A DNA stretch of 64,000 nt, taken from contig NZ_JAFICD010000006.1 of NCBI RefSeq assembly GCF_017833525.1, positions 310,001 to 374,000 on the forward strand, written 5' to 3'. Below the pieces are notes generated by a model. It was not told the origin of the DNA. It ran no database searches and was given only the letters and a program-made list of their open reading frames with translations. The stretch comes from Duganella sp. 1411. Its GTDB lineage: Bacteria; Pseudomonadota; Gammaproteobacteria; Burkholderiales; Burkholderiaceae_D. The translations under genes were made by a program, and so were the position numbers. Below are positions 49,379-58,174 of this stretch, in pieces (within the stretch, counting starts at the first letter, position 1; each line of letters opens with the position of its first letter).

Positions 49379-49891
49379 TCAGATCGGCCGCGTGTGGTCG
49401 CGGTCGACCGCGCGCCGCTGCGGCGCCAGCAGCAGCCACGTGGCCAGCGGCCACAGGGCCACGGCGACCACGCTTTCGACGAAGTAGTACCAGCTCGGGA
49501 ATTTACCGGAGACGAAAAAGCGGATCACCAGCTGGATCGACTGCGCCATGACCAGCAGCGGGAACACGTGCATCGCCTGCGTCAGCAGCGGGAACCACAG
49601 CACGCGCCGGTGCAGCATGATGGCGAAGTACGACAGCAGCGTGTAGGCCAGCGCGTTCTCGCCCAGCAGGGTCGAGTCGTGCACGTCCATCAGCAGGCCG
49701 AGGAAGAAGGCGGTGCCGATGCCGACCTTGCGCGGCTGGTGCACGCCCCAGAACACCAGCACCAGCGCGACGAAATCGGGCACGCCGACGAACTGGCCCC
49801 ACGGCAGCAGGTTCAGTAAAAAAGCGCAGAACAGGCTGAAGGCGATGAACAGCGGACTGACCGGCAGCAGAATATAGTGTGGACGATTCAT
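49379..49891 (-). CDS. mreD: Rod-shape protein MreD
   Basis: A 170-residue integral membrane protein with about five segments; PDFVALVLVFWGVHQPRKVG and LLMDVHDSTLLGENAL are the recognisable MreD stretches. It links MreC and the RodA-PBP2 synthase. Its start overlaps the mreC stop by ATGA. Confidence 0.93.
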   Translation of the reverse strand: MNRPHYILLPVSPLFIAFSLFCAFLLNLLPWGQFVGVPDFVALVLVFWGVHQPRKVGIGTAFFLGLLMDVHDSTLLGENALAYTLLSYFAIMLHRRVLWFPLLTQAMHVFPLLVMAQSIQLVIRFFVSGKFPSWYYFVESVVAVALWPLATWLLLAPQRRAVDRDHTRPI

Positions 49892-51150
49892 CGTGCCGGC
49901 TCCTTCGGTGCGGTGGTGGCGGCCGGCGTCTGGGCCGCCGGTGGCTGGGCGGCCGGCGCGGCCCGGGTGGCCGCCGGCGTCGCCGTGGCTGCGGCGCGGG
50001 CCGGCGCGGCCGGCGTCGTCGCGGCATTGGCCGGCGTGGCCGTGGCGCCCGCCGGCTTGGCGGCGCCGCCGGCGCCGGCGCCGGTAGTCGTACTCGTAGT
50101 CGTAGTCGTTGGCGCGGCGGCGGCGCCGTCGGCCGGCGCGGTCTTCGGCGGCAGCGGCGGCGGCATCACCGGCATCAGGCCCGGCGCGGCGTTGCTGGCG
50201 GCGGCCGGCGCGGGCTGGCCCTCGGCGCCCTCCTTGGCCGGGTCCTTCACCGCCGCCATCTTGTTATTGCCCTTCTTCGGCGTGCGCGGCTCCTCCTCCG
50301 GCGGACGCGGAGGCAGCTCCGGCGTCGACATCAGGATCAGCAGCTGCGTGTTGTTGGCGACGCCGGCCAGCGGCTGGCAGATCACGCCGCCGAACGAGCC
50401 GCCGGCGCTGTTTTCCACCTGCGTCACGCGCGCCACGGCCAGGCCGGCCGGGTAGATGCCGTCCAGGCCCGAGGTGACGACGATGTCGCCGACCTGGATG
50501 TCGGCGTTGGGCGCGGTGAAGCGCAGCTCCAGCGCGCCGACCTTGCCGCGGCCATAGGCCACGCTGCGCAAGCCGTTGCGCAGCAGCTGCACCGGGATGG
50601 CCTGCTCCTTGTCGGTCAGCAGCGTGACCTCGGACGTGAACGGGAACACCCGCGTCACCTGCCCGACCACGCCCTGGTTGTCGATCACCGGCATGCCGAG
50701 CATGACGTCGCTCTTGATGCCGCGGTCGAGGATGATCTTGCGGCTGTTGGCGTCGCGCGCGTCGTACAGCACCTCGGCCAGCATCGACTTGACGGGCAGC
50801 TGCTCGCGCGCGCCCATCAGCTTGCGCAGCTGGTTGTTCTCGACGGTGCGCAACTGCGCCTGCTGCAGCGCCTGGGCGTCGGCGATCTGCTGGCGTTTGA
50901 GCTCATTGACCTGCTTTTTCATCGACGACAACGTGGAGAAGTAGTCGCCGACGCCGTAGATGGCGTCGCGCGGCAGCAGCGCGACCATTTGCAGCGGGTA
51001 CAGCACGGTACCCGCCACCTGGCGCACGGTCGACAGGGTGCGCATGCGCGCGTCGACCAACAGCAGTGCAATCGATATGCACGCGAACACCGTCATCTTG
51101 ACCCGGGCCGAAGCGCCTTGCTTGAAAAGTGGCGGAGGACTGTATTCCAT
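49888..51150 (-). CDS. mreC: Rod-shape protein MreC with a long low-complexity tail
   Basis: A 420-residue protein. One membrane segment (about 20-36), a coiled coil (about 70-115) and the double beta-barrel domain (about 118-280). About 130 C-terminal residues of Pro, Ala and Thr follow, absent from E. coli MreC. I use the ATG at 51150, which has GGAAG just before it, rather than a TTG three codons upstream. MreC activates PBP2 in the periplasm. Confidence 0.94.
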   Translation of the reverse strand: MEYSPPPLFKQGASARVKMTVFACISIALLLVDARMRTLSTVRQVAGTVLYPLQMVALLPRDAIYGVGDYFSTLSSMKKQVNELKRQQIADAQALQQAQLRTVENNQLRKLMGAREQLPVKSMLAEVLYDARDANSRKIILDRGIKSDVMLGMPVIDNQGVVGQVTRVFPFTSEVTLLTDKEQAIPVQLLRNGLRSVAYGRGKVGALELRFTAPNADIQVGDIVVTSGLDGIYPAGLAVARVTQVENSAGGSFGGVICQPLAGVANNTQLLILMSTPELPPRPPEEEPRTPKKGNNKMAAVKDPAKEGAEGQPAPAAASNAAPGLMPVMPPPLPPKTAPADGAAAAPTTTTTSTTTGAGAGGAAKPAGATATPANAATTPAAPARAAATATPAATRAAPAAQPPAAQTPAATTAPKEPAR

Positions 51151-51207
51151 GACTTCCAATAATCCGGCGCTCCCGCGCCAACGAGACTGTCAACTCATCC
51201 AAAGCAC

Positions 51208-51231
51208 CGGGGCCGCTGTTTCGCGGCCCCG
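51208..51231. terminator. GC hairpin between mreB and mreC (attenuator candidate)
   Basis: CGGGGCCGC pairs with GCGGCCCCG around a six-base loop, a nine-bp all-GC stem. It lies seven bases after the mreB stop. In the mRNA sense it is followed by GTGCTTT rather than a run of U, so partial termination that lowers mreC and later genes relative to mreB is the likely effect. Confidence 0.55.
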
Positions 51232-51237
51232 TCTTGA

Positions 51238-52281
51238 TCATTCGTAGGAGAAGATCGAGCCCAGCTGGTCCATCCGTTCCAGCGCCATGCCCGAGCCCCG
51301 CACCACGCAGGTCAGCGGGTCCTCGGCCACCAGCACCGGCAGGCCGGTTTCCTCCATCAGCAGACGGTCCAGGTCGCGCAGCAGCGCGCCGCCGCCGGTC
51401 AGCATCATGCCTTTTTCGGCGATGTCGGCGCCCAGTTCGGGCGGGGTCTGCTCCAGCGCGTTCTTCACGGCCGACACGATATTATTGAGCGGGTCGGTCA
51501 GCGCTTCAAGGATCTCGTTGGACGAAATCGTGAACGAGCGCGGAATGCCCTCGGACAGGTTGCGGCCCTTGACTTCCATCTCCTTGACTTCGGAGCCCGG
51601 GAAGGCCGAACCGATGGCCTTCTTGATCGCCTCGGCGGTCTGCTCGCCGATCAGCATGCCGTAGTTGCGGCGGATGTAGTTGACGATGGCCTCGTCGAAC
51701 TTGTCGCCGCCGACGCGCACCGAACCTTTATACACCATGCCGCCCAGCGAAATGATGCCCACTTCGGTGGTGCCGCCGCCGATGTCGACCACCATCGAGC
51801 CGGTGGCGTCCGACACCGGCAGGCCGGCGCCGATCGCGGCGGCCATCGGTTCTTCGATCAGGTACACCTGCGAGGCGCCGGCGCCGAGCGCCGATTCGCG
51901 GATCGCGCGGCGCTCGACCTGGGTCGAGCCGCACGGCACGCAGATGATGATGCGCGGCGAGGGACGGAAGAATTTGGAGTCGTGCACCATGCGGATGAAC
52001 TGCTTGAGCATTTGCTCGGTGACGGTGAAGTCGGCGATCACGCCGTCTTTCATCGGGCGGATCGCCTCGATGTTGCCGGGGACCTTGCCCAGCATCTGTT
52101 TTGCTTCCTTGCCGACCGCCTGGATCGTCTTCTTGCCGTTGGGGCCGCCTTCCTGGCGGATCGCGACGACCGATGGCTCATCGAGGACGATGCCCTGGCC
52201 GCGAACGTAGATCAAGGTGTTGGCCGTGCCCAAATCGATGGCCAGATCGGTGGAAATATACCTGCGTAAAAAACCAAACAT
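51238..52281 (-). CDS. mreB: Rod-shape-determining protein MreB (bacterial actin)
   Basis: A 347-residue actin homologue. Phosphate-1 motif IDLGTANT (15-22), VVDIGGGTTEVG (phosphate-2) and TGGGALLRDLD (adenosine motif) are intact. The N-terminal FGFLRR segment supports membrane binding. It filaments along the inner membrane and guides the MreCD-RodA-PBP2 machinery encoded downstream. Complete. First gene of the operon; the 270 bases upstream, shared with gatC, are AT-rich and hold its promoter. Confidence 0.97.
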   Translation of the reverse strand: MFGFLRRYISTDLAIDLGTANTLIYVRGQGIVLDEPSVVAIRQEGGPNGKKTIQAVGKEAKQMLGKVPGNIEAIRPMKDGVIADFTVTEQMLKQFIRMVHDSKFFRPSPRIIICVPCGSTQVERRAIRESALGAGASQVYLIEEPMAAAIGAGLPVSDATGSMVVDIGGGTTEVGIISLGGMVYKGSVRVGGDKFDEAIVNYIRRNYGMLIGEQTAEAIKKAIGSAFPGSEVKEMEVKGRNLSEGIPRSFTISSNEILEALTDPLNNIVSAVKNALEQTPPELGADIAEKGMMLTGGGALLRDLDRLLMEETGLPVLVAEDPLTCVVRGSGMALERMDQLGSIFSYE

Positions 52282-52552
52282 GAGTGTCCTGTGGCGCTAC
52301 TGGGTGCGCGTAAGCTGTCGAAAGATGTCCTGTGGTGAGCGGCGGCAGCAATGATTCAGCCCCGGCAACGCATCAACCCGCCATTCTACCTTATAATTTG
52401 AATGCGATTTGCCGAAAATCCACCCAAAAGTGTATCGGCTCAGCTTGCAAGTTAAGCGGCAATCGTCCGCTTTTGCCAGCGATTAGGCGGAACTTCAAGT
52501 TTTTTATCAATGTAACAATTAAACCCCGCGCGGCCCGTCCGCGCCATTCGCT

Positions 52553-52855
52553 ATGTCCCTGACCCTATCCGACGTAACACGCATTGCCAAACTGGCCCAA
52601 CTTGAGATGAGCGAGCAGCAGAGCGCCACCGCGCTCGAGCAGCTGAATGGCATTTTCGCGCTGGCCGAACAGATGCAAGCGGTCGACACCGACGGCGTCG
52701 CCCCGCTGAGCCACCCGCTGGCGGCGCACATGAACAACATCGCCCTGCGCCTGCGCGAGGACGCGGCCACCGAGGCCAATCGCCGCGAGGACTACCAGGC
52801 CGTCGCGCCCAAGACACAGGATGGCCTGTACCTGGTGCCGAAAGTGATCGAATAA
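52553..52855 (+). CDS. gatC: Asp-tRNA(Asn)/Glu-tRNA(Gln) amidotransferase subunit C
   Basis: A 100-residue GatC that stabilises GatA and joins it to GatB. LTLSDVTRIAKLAQLEMSE and the LREDAAT...YLVPKVIE ending are typical. Cytoplasmic. It leads gatCAB, and a TATAAT at 52392-52397 far upstream may belong to its promoter. Its presence implies tRNA-dependent amidation of Glu-tRNA(Gln) or Asp-tRNA(Asn). Confidence 0.95.
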   Translation: MSLTLSDVTRIAKLAQLEMSEQQSATALEQLNGIFALAEQMQAVDTDGVAPLSHPLAAHMNNIALRLREDAATEANRREDYQAVAPKTQDGLYLVPKVIE

Positions 52856-52929
52856 GCAATCCACACCTCGCCGCACGTGGTTTCGCCCGCACCTACGCCT
52901 CGATCATCCCCGAATTGAATTGAAACGCC

Positions 52930-54414
52930 ATGCACACCAAAACCCTTAAAGAGCTGTCCGCGCTCCTGCAGAGCAAAGCCGTCACCGCCACCGAGCTGGC
53001 CACGCACTTCCTCGACCGCATCGAAAAGAGCGACTTGAACGCCTTCCTGCACGTGGACCGCGCCTTGACGCTGGCGCAGGCCGCCGAGGCCGACGCCCGC
53101 CTCGCCGCCGGCACCGCCACCGCGCTGACCGGCGTGCCGATCGCCCACAAAGACATCTTCGTCACGCGCGACTGGCGCTCGACGGCCGGCTCGAAGATGC
53201 TGGCCAATTACGTCAGCCCGTTCGACGCCACCGTCGTCGAGAAATTCCGCGCGGCCGGCATGGTCACCTTGGGCAAGCTCAATTGCGACGAATTCGCCAT
53301 GGGCTCGGCCAACGAGAACTCGGCCTTCGGCCCGGTCAAGAACCCGTGGGACAAGAACGCCGTGCCGGGCGGCTCGTCGGGCGGCTCGGCCGCCGCCGTC
53401 GCCGCGCGCCTGGCGCCGGCCGCCACCGGCACCGACACCGGCGGCTCGATCCGCCAGCCGGCCGCGTTCTGCGGCATCACCGGCATCAAGCCGACGTACG
53501 GGCGCGTGTCGCGCTTCGGCATGATCGCCTTCGCCTCCTCGCTCGACCAGGGCGGCCCGATGGCGCAAACGGCCGAGGACTGCGCGCTGCTGCTCAACGC
53601 CATGGCCGGCTTCGACGAGCGCGACTCGACCTCGCTGACGCCGGAGCTGGGCGGCGTCGACGAGGACTACACGCGTGAGCTGAACCAGCCGCTGACCGGC
53701 CTGCGCATCGGCGTGCCGAAGGAATACTTCGGCGAAGGCCTGGCGGCCGACGTCGAGCAGGCGGTGCGCGCCGCGCTGGCGCAGTACGTGGCGCTGGGCG
53801 CCACCTTGGTCGACATCTCGCTGCCGAACACCGCGCTGTCGATCCCGGCCTACTACATGATCGCCCCGGCCGAGGCGTCGTCCAACCTGTCGCGCTTTGA
53901 CGGCGTGCGCTACGGCCACCGCGCCACCGAGTACAAGGACCTCTCGGACATGTACCGCAAGACCCGCGCCGAAGGCTTCGGCGCCGAGGTCAAGCGCCGC
54001 ATCATGGTCGGCACCTATGTGCTGTGCCACGGCTACTACGACGCCTACTACCTCAAGGCGCAAAAGATCCGCCGCCTGATCGCGCAGGACTTCGAAGCGG
54101 CGCTCAACGGCCCGAACGCCGTCTGCGACGTCATCATGGGCCCGGTGGCACCGACCGTCGCCTGGGATCTGGGCGACAAGTCCGACGACCCGGTCGCCGC
54201 CTACCTGGCCGACATCTTCACGCTGTCGACCAGCCTGGCCGGCCTGCCCGGCATGTCGATCCCGTGCGGCTTCGGACAAGGCGAGAAGAACGCCAACCGC
54301 CCGGTGGGACTGCAGATCATCGGCAAGCATTTCGGCGAAGCGAAGCTGCTCAACGTCGCCCACCAGTACCAGCTGGCGACCGACTGGCACACCCGCGCTC
54401 CGGCCGGCATCTAA
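52930..54414 (+). CDS. gatA: Asp-tRNA(Asn)/Glu-tRNA(Gln) amidotransferase subunit A
   Basis: A 494-residue amidase-signature enzyme that frees ammonia from glutamine. The Ser-cisSer-Lys triad is K74 (AHKDIF), S149 (GGSSGGS) and S173 (DTGGSIRQP), with spacing equal to that of S. aureus GatA. Complete length. 74 bases after gatC, 22 before gatB. Confidence 0.97.
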   Translation: MHTKTLKELSALLQSKAVTATELATHFLDRIEKSDLNAFLHVDRALTLAQAAEADARLAAGTATALTGVPIAHKDIFVTRDWRSTAGSKMLANYVSPFDATVVEKFRAAGMVTLGKLNCDEFAMGSANENSAFGPVKNPWDKNAVPGGSSGGSAAAVAARLAPAATGTDTGGSIRQPAAFCGITGIKPTYGRVSRFGMIAFASSLDQGGPMAQTAEDCALLLNAMAGFDERDSTSLTPELGGVDEDYTRELNQPLTGLRIGVPKEYFGEGLAADVEQAVRAALAQYVALGATLVDISLPNTALSIPAYYMIAPAEASSNLSRFDGVRYGHRATEYKDLSDMYRKTRAEGFGAEVKRRIMVGTYVLCHGYYDAYYLKAQKIRRLIAQDFEAALNGPNAVCDVIMGPVAPTVAWDLGDKSDDPVAAYLADIFTLSTSLAGLPGMSIPCGFGQGEKNANRPVGLQIIGKHFGEAKLLNVAHQYQLATDWHTRAPAGI

Positions 54415-54436
54415 CACAGAACAGAGCGAGAATCAT

Positions 54437-55897
54437 ATGGAATGGGAAGTCGTCATCGGTCTTGAGAACCACGTGCAGCTCACGACCGAATCAAAAATCT
54501 TCAGCGGCTCGCCGATCAAGTTCGGCGCCGAGCCGAACACGCAAGCCAGTCCGGTGGACCTGGCGCTGCCCGGCGTGCTGCCGGTGATGAACAAGCAGGC
54601 GGTCGACCGCGCGATCCGCTTCGGCCTGGCCGTCGGCGCCAAGATCGCGCCGGCCTCGATCTTCGCCCGTAAAAATTACTTCTATCCGGACCTGCCGAAA
54701 GGTTATCAGATCAGCCAGTTCGAAGACCCGGTCGTCATCGGCGGCGCGCTGACGTTCGGCTACGAGAAGGATGGCGAATTCGTCACCAAGACCGTCAACC
54801 TGACGCGCGCGCACCTGGAGGAAGACGCCGGCAAATCGCTGCACGAGGACTACGCCGGCATGAGCGGCATCGACTTGAACCGCGCCGGCACGCCGCTGCT
54901 GGAAATCGTCTCCGAACCGGAGATCCGCAGCGCCGCCGAAGCGGTGGCCTACGCCAAGGCGCTGCACTCGCTGGTGATGTGGCTCGGCGTCTGCGACGGC
55001 AACATGCAGGAAGGCTCGTTCCGCTGCGACGTCAACGTCTCGGTGCGCCCCAAGGGCCAGAAGGAATACGGCACCCGCTGCGAGATCAAGAACCTGAACT
55101 CGTTCCGCTTCATCGAGGAAGCCGTGCACGTCGAAGTGCGCCGCCAGATCGAATTAATCGAGGACGGCGGCAAGGTGGTGCAAGCGACCCGCCTGTACGA
55201 TCCGGACCGCAAAGAGACGCGCGAAATGCGCAGCAAGGAAGACGCGCAGGACTACCGCTACTTCCCGGACCCGGACCTGCCGCCGCTGGTGATCTCGGAC
55301 GAATGGATCTCGAGCGTTAAAGCTTCCATGCCGGAGCTGCCGGCGGCCATGCGCGCGCGCTTCGTCAGCGAATACGCGCTGCCGGAATACGACTCGCTGG
55401 TGCTGACGGCATCCAAATCGATGGCGACCTACTTCGTCGCCGTGGTGGAAAAAGCCGGCAAGGAAAACGCCAAGGCCGCCGCCAACTGGCTGATGGGCGA
55501 CGTCTCGTCGACCCTGAACCGCGAAGGCGTGGACCTGGACGATTCGCCGGTATCGGCCGCGCAGCTGGCCGCCCTGCTCAAGCGCATCGCCGACGGCACC
55601 ATCTCCAACAAGGCGGCCAAGGAAGTCTTCGCCGGCATGTGGGAAGCCAAGTCGTCGGACGAGAACCTGGTCGATGCCATCATCGAAGCCAAGGGTCTGA
55701 AGCAGATCTCCGACACCGGCGCGCTGGAAGCGATCGTCAACGACGTCATTGCCGCCAACGCCAAATCGGTGGAGCAGTACCGCGCCGGCAAGGAAGCGGC
55801 GCTCAACGCGCTGATCGGCCAGGCGATGAAGGCGTCGCGCGGCAAGGCCAACCCGGCCCAGCTGACCGAGCTGCTGAAGGCCAAGCTGGCTGGCTAA
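54437..55897 (+). CDS. gatB: Asp-tRNA(Asn)/Glu-tRNA(Gln) amidotransferase subunit B
   Basis: A 486-residue subunit that activates the misacylated tRNA with ATP and uses ammonia from GatA. The family signature is IDLNRAGTPLLEIVSEP, and EGSFRCDVNVSVRP follows; the C-terminal YqeY-like tail is present. GLENHVQL at the start has Asn where most relatives have Ile or Val. A strong terminator follows 21 bases after the stop. Confidence 0.97.
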   Translation: MEWEVVIGLENHVQLTTESKIFSGSPIKFGAEPNTQASPVDLALPGVLPVMNKQAVDRAIRFGLAVGAKIAPASIFARKNYFYPDLPKGYQISQFEDPVVIGGALTFGYEKDGEFVTKTVNLTRAHLEEDAGKSLHEDYAGMSGIDLNRAGTPLLEIVSEPEIRSAAEAVAYAKALHSLVMWLGVCDGNMQEGSFRCDVNVSVRPKGQKEYGTRCEIKNLNSFRFIEEAVHVEVRRQIELIEDGGKVVQATRLYDPDRKETREMRSKEDAQDYRYFPDPDLPPLVISDEWISSVKASMPELPAAMRARFVSEYALPEYDSLVLTASKSMATYFVAVVEKAGKENAKAAANWLMGDVSSTLNREGVDLDDSPVSAAQLAALLKRIADGTISNKAAKEVFAGMWEAKSSDENLVDAIIEAKGLKQISDTGALEAIVNDVIAANAKSVEQYRAGKEAALNALIGQAMKASRGKANPAQLTELLKAKLAG

Positions 55898-55918
55898 GGT
55901 TATCCCCGCGCCTGGCTA

Positions 55919-55957
55919 ACGCCCCGCAAGCCGCAAAGCTTGCGGGGCGTTTTCTTA
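55919..55957 (+). terminator. Rho-independent terminator of gatCAB
   Basis: ACGCCCCGCAAGC pairs with GCTTGCGGGGCGT around a six-base loop (13-bp stem) and is followed by TTTTCTT. It is a textbook intrinsic terminator for the operon. Confidence 0.93.
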
Positions 55958-55992
55958 CGCGGAGCTCCACCTAAATCAAGCGTTCATTGGAA

Positions 55993-56091
55993 CCACGTAG
56001 GGCGGATTAGGCGGAACGCCGTAATCCGCCAAGCTCCGTCGACGGCTCGTGGCGGATTCCGCTGCGCCCCCGCCTATCCTCCCTGGGTGTG
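55993..56091. repeat. Degenerate GTAGGGCGGATTA element
   Basis: The left end is intact (CCACGTAGGGCGGATTAGGCGGAACG then TAATCCGCC). The right half has decayed (GGCGGATTCCGCTGCG, then CCGCCTATCCTCCCTGGGTG). It lies between the gatB terminator and the DUF433 gene. Confidence 0.8.
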
Positions 56092-56115
56092 GTAGCCTAG
56101 GAACGGGAGGCAACA

Positions 56116-56322
56116 ATGGATACTCAATACGTTCTTTCCGATCCAGAAATCATGAGCGGCACACCGTGCTTCAGGGACACGCGTGTGCCGATAAAGACGC
56201 TCTTTGATTACCTCGAAGGCGGCTCTTCGCTGGACGACTTCCTGACCGACTTTCCATCTGTGTCGCGTGACATGGCCGTTGCGATACTAAACCTCAGCGC
56301 GGCTGGTGCGTGCAATACGTAA
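56116..56322 (+). CDS. DUF433 (VapB45-like) antitoxin-type protein
   Basis: A 68-residue protein with SDPEIMSGTPCFRDTRVPIKTLFDYLEGG (8-36) and DFLTDFPSVSRD, the DUF433 helix-turn-helix pattern. Members normally precede a PIN-like DUF5615 toxin gene; none follows. Its C terminus (SAAGACNT) departs from the family's usual acidic helix, and it overlaps the convergent gene by 36 bases. It is likely an orphan or truncated antitoxin. GGGAGG precedes the start. Confidence 0.75.
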   Translation: MDTQYVLSDPEIMSGTPCFRDTRVPIKTLFDYLEGGSSLDDFLTDFPSVSRDMAVAILNLSAAGACNT

Positions 56323-56880
56323 CGACGGCCAGCGAGCGCAATATGACGCGGCTTTTTGCTCAAAAAGATCAAGATAAGGCGTCAGCGGATTTGTAGTCAA
56401 TACGCCGTCATAAAGCATTTGAAGTCCGTTTGGCGCATAGACTGAATCTGGACGGATACCAACGCAGGTGGCCGGCATGAGGAAACGGTCGATCCCATCG
56501 CAGGCGCTGCGCAGCGCTTGATATGGATGACCGAAGTATGACTCGTACCAGAGGTGGACCCGCGCTTGATTCGACACATCGATCGAAATGCCCAAATCGG
56601 CAAGCACTTCGTCGACGTGCGCCTGCACCTGCCGTTCGCCATGCTCGCTCAGATCGTCCTTATCGAAATAAAAAAGATCGTAATCCTTGATATTCCCTTC
56701 CGGCGCGCGGCCGGCCTGAAGATTCCATACCGTCTGGAACAGGCATCCAGCAACCAGCCAGCCGTCAGGAAGCGCCAACGCGTTCCAGCGATCGAGAATG
56801 ATGCGATTGTTCGTATTGGCCAGCACGTCGGCGCGAAATCGGTCTTGCATAAGGTATGTCGTTAAATGTTGTGGGAGCAT
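56287..56880 (-). CDS. Nucleotidyltransferase-like protein (DUF925/NTP_transf_6)
   Basis: A 197-residue protein. AGCLFQTVWN (44-53) and KDYDLFYFDKDDLS (65-78) match the family once called DUF925. Its fold is predicted to be a nucleotidyltransferase with the DxD in DYDLFYFD. Substrate unknown. GC content and codon use look lower than in neighbours, and together with the overlap and flanking repeats this suggests acquired DNA. Overlaps the 3' end of the DUF433 gene. Confidence 0.8.
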   Translation of the reverse strand: MLPQHLTTYLMQDRFRADVLANTNNRIILDRWNALALPDGWLVAGCLFQTVWNLQAGRAPEGNIKDYDLFYFDKDDLSEHGERQVQAHVDEVLADLGISIDVSNQARVHLWYESYFGHPYQALRSACDGIDRFLMPATCVGIRPDSVYAPNGLQMLYDGVLTTNPLTPYLDLFEQKAASYCARWPSLRIARTSRAEV

Positions 56881-56926
56881 CGAGACGATGGCGGCGGTGC
56901 CTAATGCCGCTAAGTTTAACGGACAT

Positions 56927-57100
56927 CGGAATCACGTAGGGCGGATTAGCGGGCGAGGCCCGCTAACCGCCCAGGGGCCCATCGATGAAACGGCCTACCT
57001 GCCGGTAGGCCTTAAGAGCGCAGCGTAATCGGCCATGCATGCGTTATCGGCGGCTCATCGATGGCCGATTACGGCGTCCCGCCTAATCCGCCCTACGAAA
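56927..57100. repeat. 174-bp structured palindromic element, copy 2
   Basis: Matches the element at 8939-9112 at all but four bases by my reading. The 13-bp outer stem and the three inner stems are unchanged; the differences fall in the third loop and in an unpaired stretch before the right outer arm. It lies between the DUF925 gene and the alpha/beta hydrolase gene. Confidence 0.9.
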
Positions 57101-57144
57101 TCGCCTTAACTTAGCGTTAGCGGCACTGCACCTCGGGCTTGGGC

Positions 57145-58047
57145 TCAGGGTTTGACGTGACGGTCCAAAAACTCCAGCATTTGCGTGGCGATCTCATCGC
57201 CGTGGGTTTCGATGGCGAAGTGGCCGGTATCCAGGAAGCGCACTTCGGCTTTCGGGTTGTCGCGCTTGAAGGCCTCCGCGCCGGCCGGCACGAAGAACGG
57301 ATCGTTCTTGCCCCAGATCGCCAGTGTCGGCGGCTGGTGGCTGCGGAAAAACTCATGCAGCCTGCCGTACTGCTTGATGTTTTGCCCGTAGTCCAGCAGC
57401 AAATCCATCTGCACCTCGACGCCGATGCGCTCGATGGCCGCGTGCGCCAACTGCCAGGTCTCCGGCGCGATCAGCGACGCATCCCGCACGCCTTCGGTGT
57501 ACTGCCACTTGGTCATGTCGAGCGTGTTGAAGCGGCGTAAGGCCTCGCGGTTGGCGGCGGTCGGCTCGGCCCAGGCCTTGCGCATATCGGCCCAGCCTTC
57601 GCTCAAGCCCTCCTCGTACGCGTTGCCGTTCTGGCTGACGATCGCCGTGACCTTTTGCGGGTTCTTCACCGCCAGGCGCCAGCCCACCGGGGCGCCGTAA
57701 TCGAACACGTACATGGCGTAGCGCTCCACGCCCTTGGCCACCGTGAAGGCGTCGATCACGGTGGCGAGATTGTCGAACGTGTAGGCGAACGGCGTGCCGG
57801 GCACCACGCTGGTCTGGCCGAAGCCCGGCAGATCCGGCGCGATCACATGGTATTTGCCGGCCAGTTGCGGGATCAGGTTGCGGAACATGTACGACGAGGC
57901 GCCGAAGCCGTGCAGCAGCAACACGACGGGGGCCTCGACCGGGCCGGCTTCGCGGTAAAAGATGTTGACACCCTGGACTTCCATGGCCCGGTGATGGACC
58001 TGCGCGGTGTTATCGGCTGCGGCAAACAATGACGGTGTGATGTTCAT
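57145..58047 (-). CDS. Alpha/beta hydrolase with Asp nucleophile (epoxide hydrolase / dehalogenase type)
   Basis: A 300-residue hydrolase. Oxyanion HGFG (46-49), nucleophile D116 in YVFDYGAPVG, acid D249 in WGKNDPF and H276 in DTGHFAIETH. An Asp nucleophile is characteristic of epoxide hydrolases and haloalkane dehalogenases, not esterases. The N terminus is a short Ala-rich extension, not a clear signal peptide. AAGGAG precedes the chosen ATG. It is divergent from a CGNR regulator. The exact substrate cannot be told. Confidence 0.85.
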   Translation of the reverse strand: MNITPSLFAAADNTAQVHHRAMEVQGVNIFYREAGPVEAPVVLLLHGFGASSYMFRNLIPQLAGKYHVIAPDLPGFGQTSVVPGTPFAYTFDNLATVIDAFTVAKGVERYAMYVFDYGAPVGWRLAVKNPQKVTAIVSQNGNAYEEGLSEGWADMRKAWAEPTAANREALRRFNTLDMTKWQYTEGVRDASLIAPETWQLAHAAIERIGVEVQMDLLLDYGQNIKQYGRLHEFFRSHQPPTLAIWGKNDPFFVPAGAEAFKRDNPKAEVRFLDTGHFAIETHGDEIATQMLEFLDRHVKP

Positions 58048-58084
58048 GATGGCTCCTTTGGTAGATAGGCAAGGCACAGATCGA

Positions 58085-58171
58085 ATAACCGCTATAATTA
58101 CATATAGGTGGTTACTTGGTGCGAGTATGCGCAACTTTTAGTAACCTGTCAAAGCATATTTTAACGGTTAC
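58085..58171. promoter_or_regulatory. GGTTAC-box operator region between hydrolase and CGNR gene
   Basis: GGTTACT (58110-58116) and AGTAACC (58140-58146) are inverted copies 23 bases apart. GGTTAC recurs at 58166-58171 and its near-complement ATAACC at 58085-58090. The segment is AT-rich and holds both promoters. It is a likely target of the divergently encoded regulator, an inference. Confidence 0.5.
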
Positions 58172-58174
58172 AAA

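Noticed and set aside
46025..49819. A 1264-codon open frame antisense to the mrdA-rodA genes.
   Set aside because: Low-complexity His/Arg/Gly sequence and complete overlap with four conserved genes. It is a shadow frame. Similar shadows lie opposite topB, metH, ntrY and rsmB.
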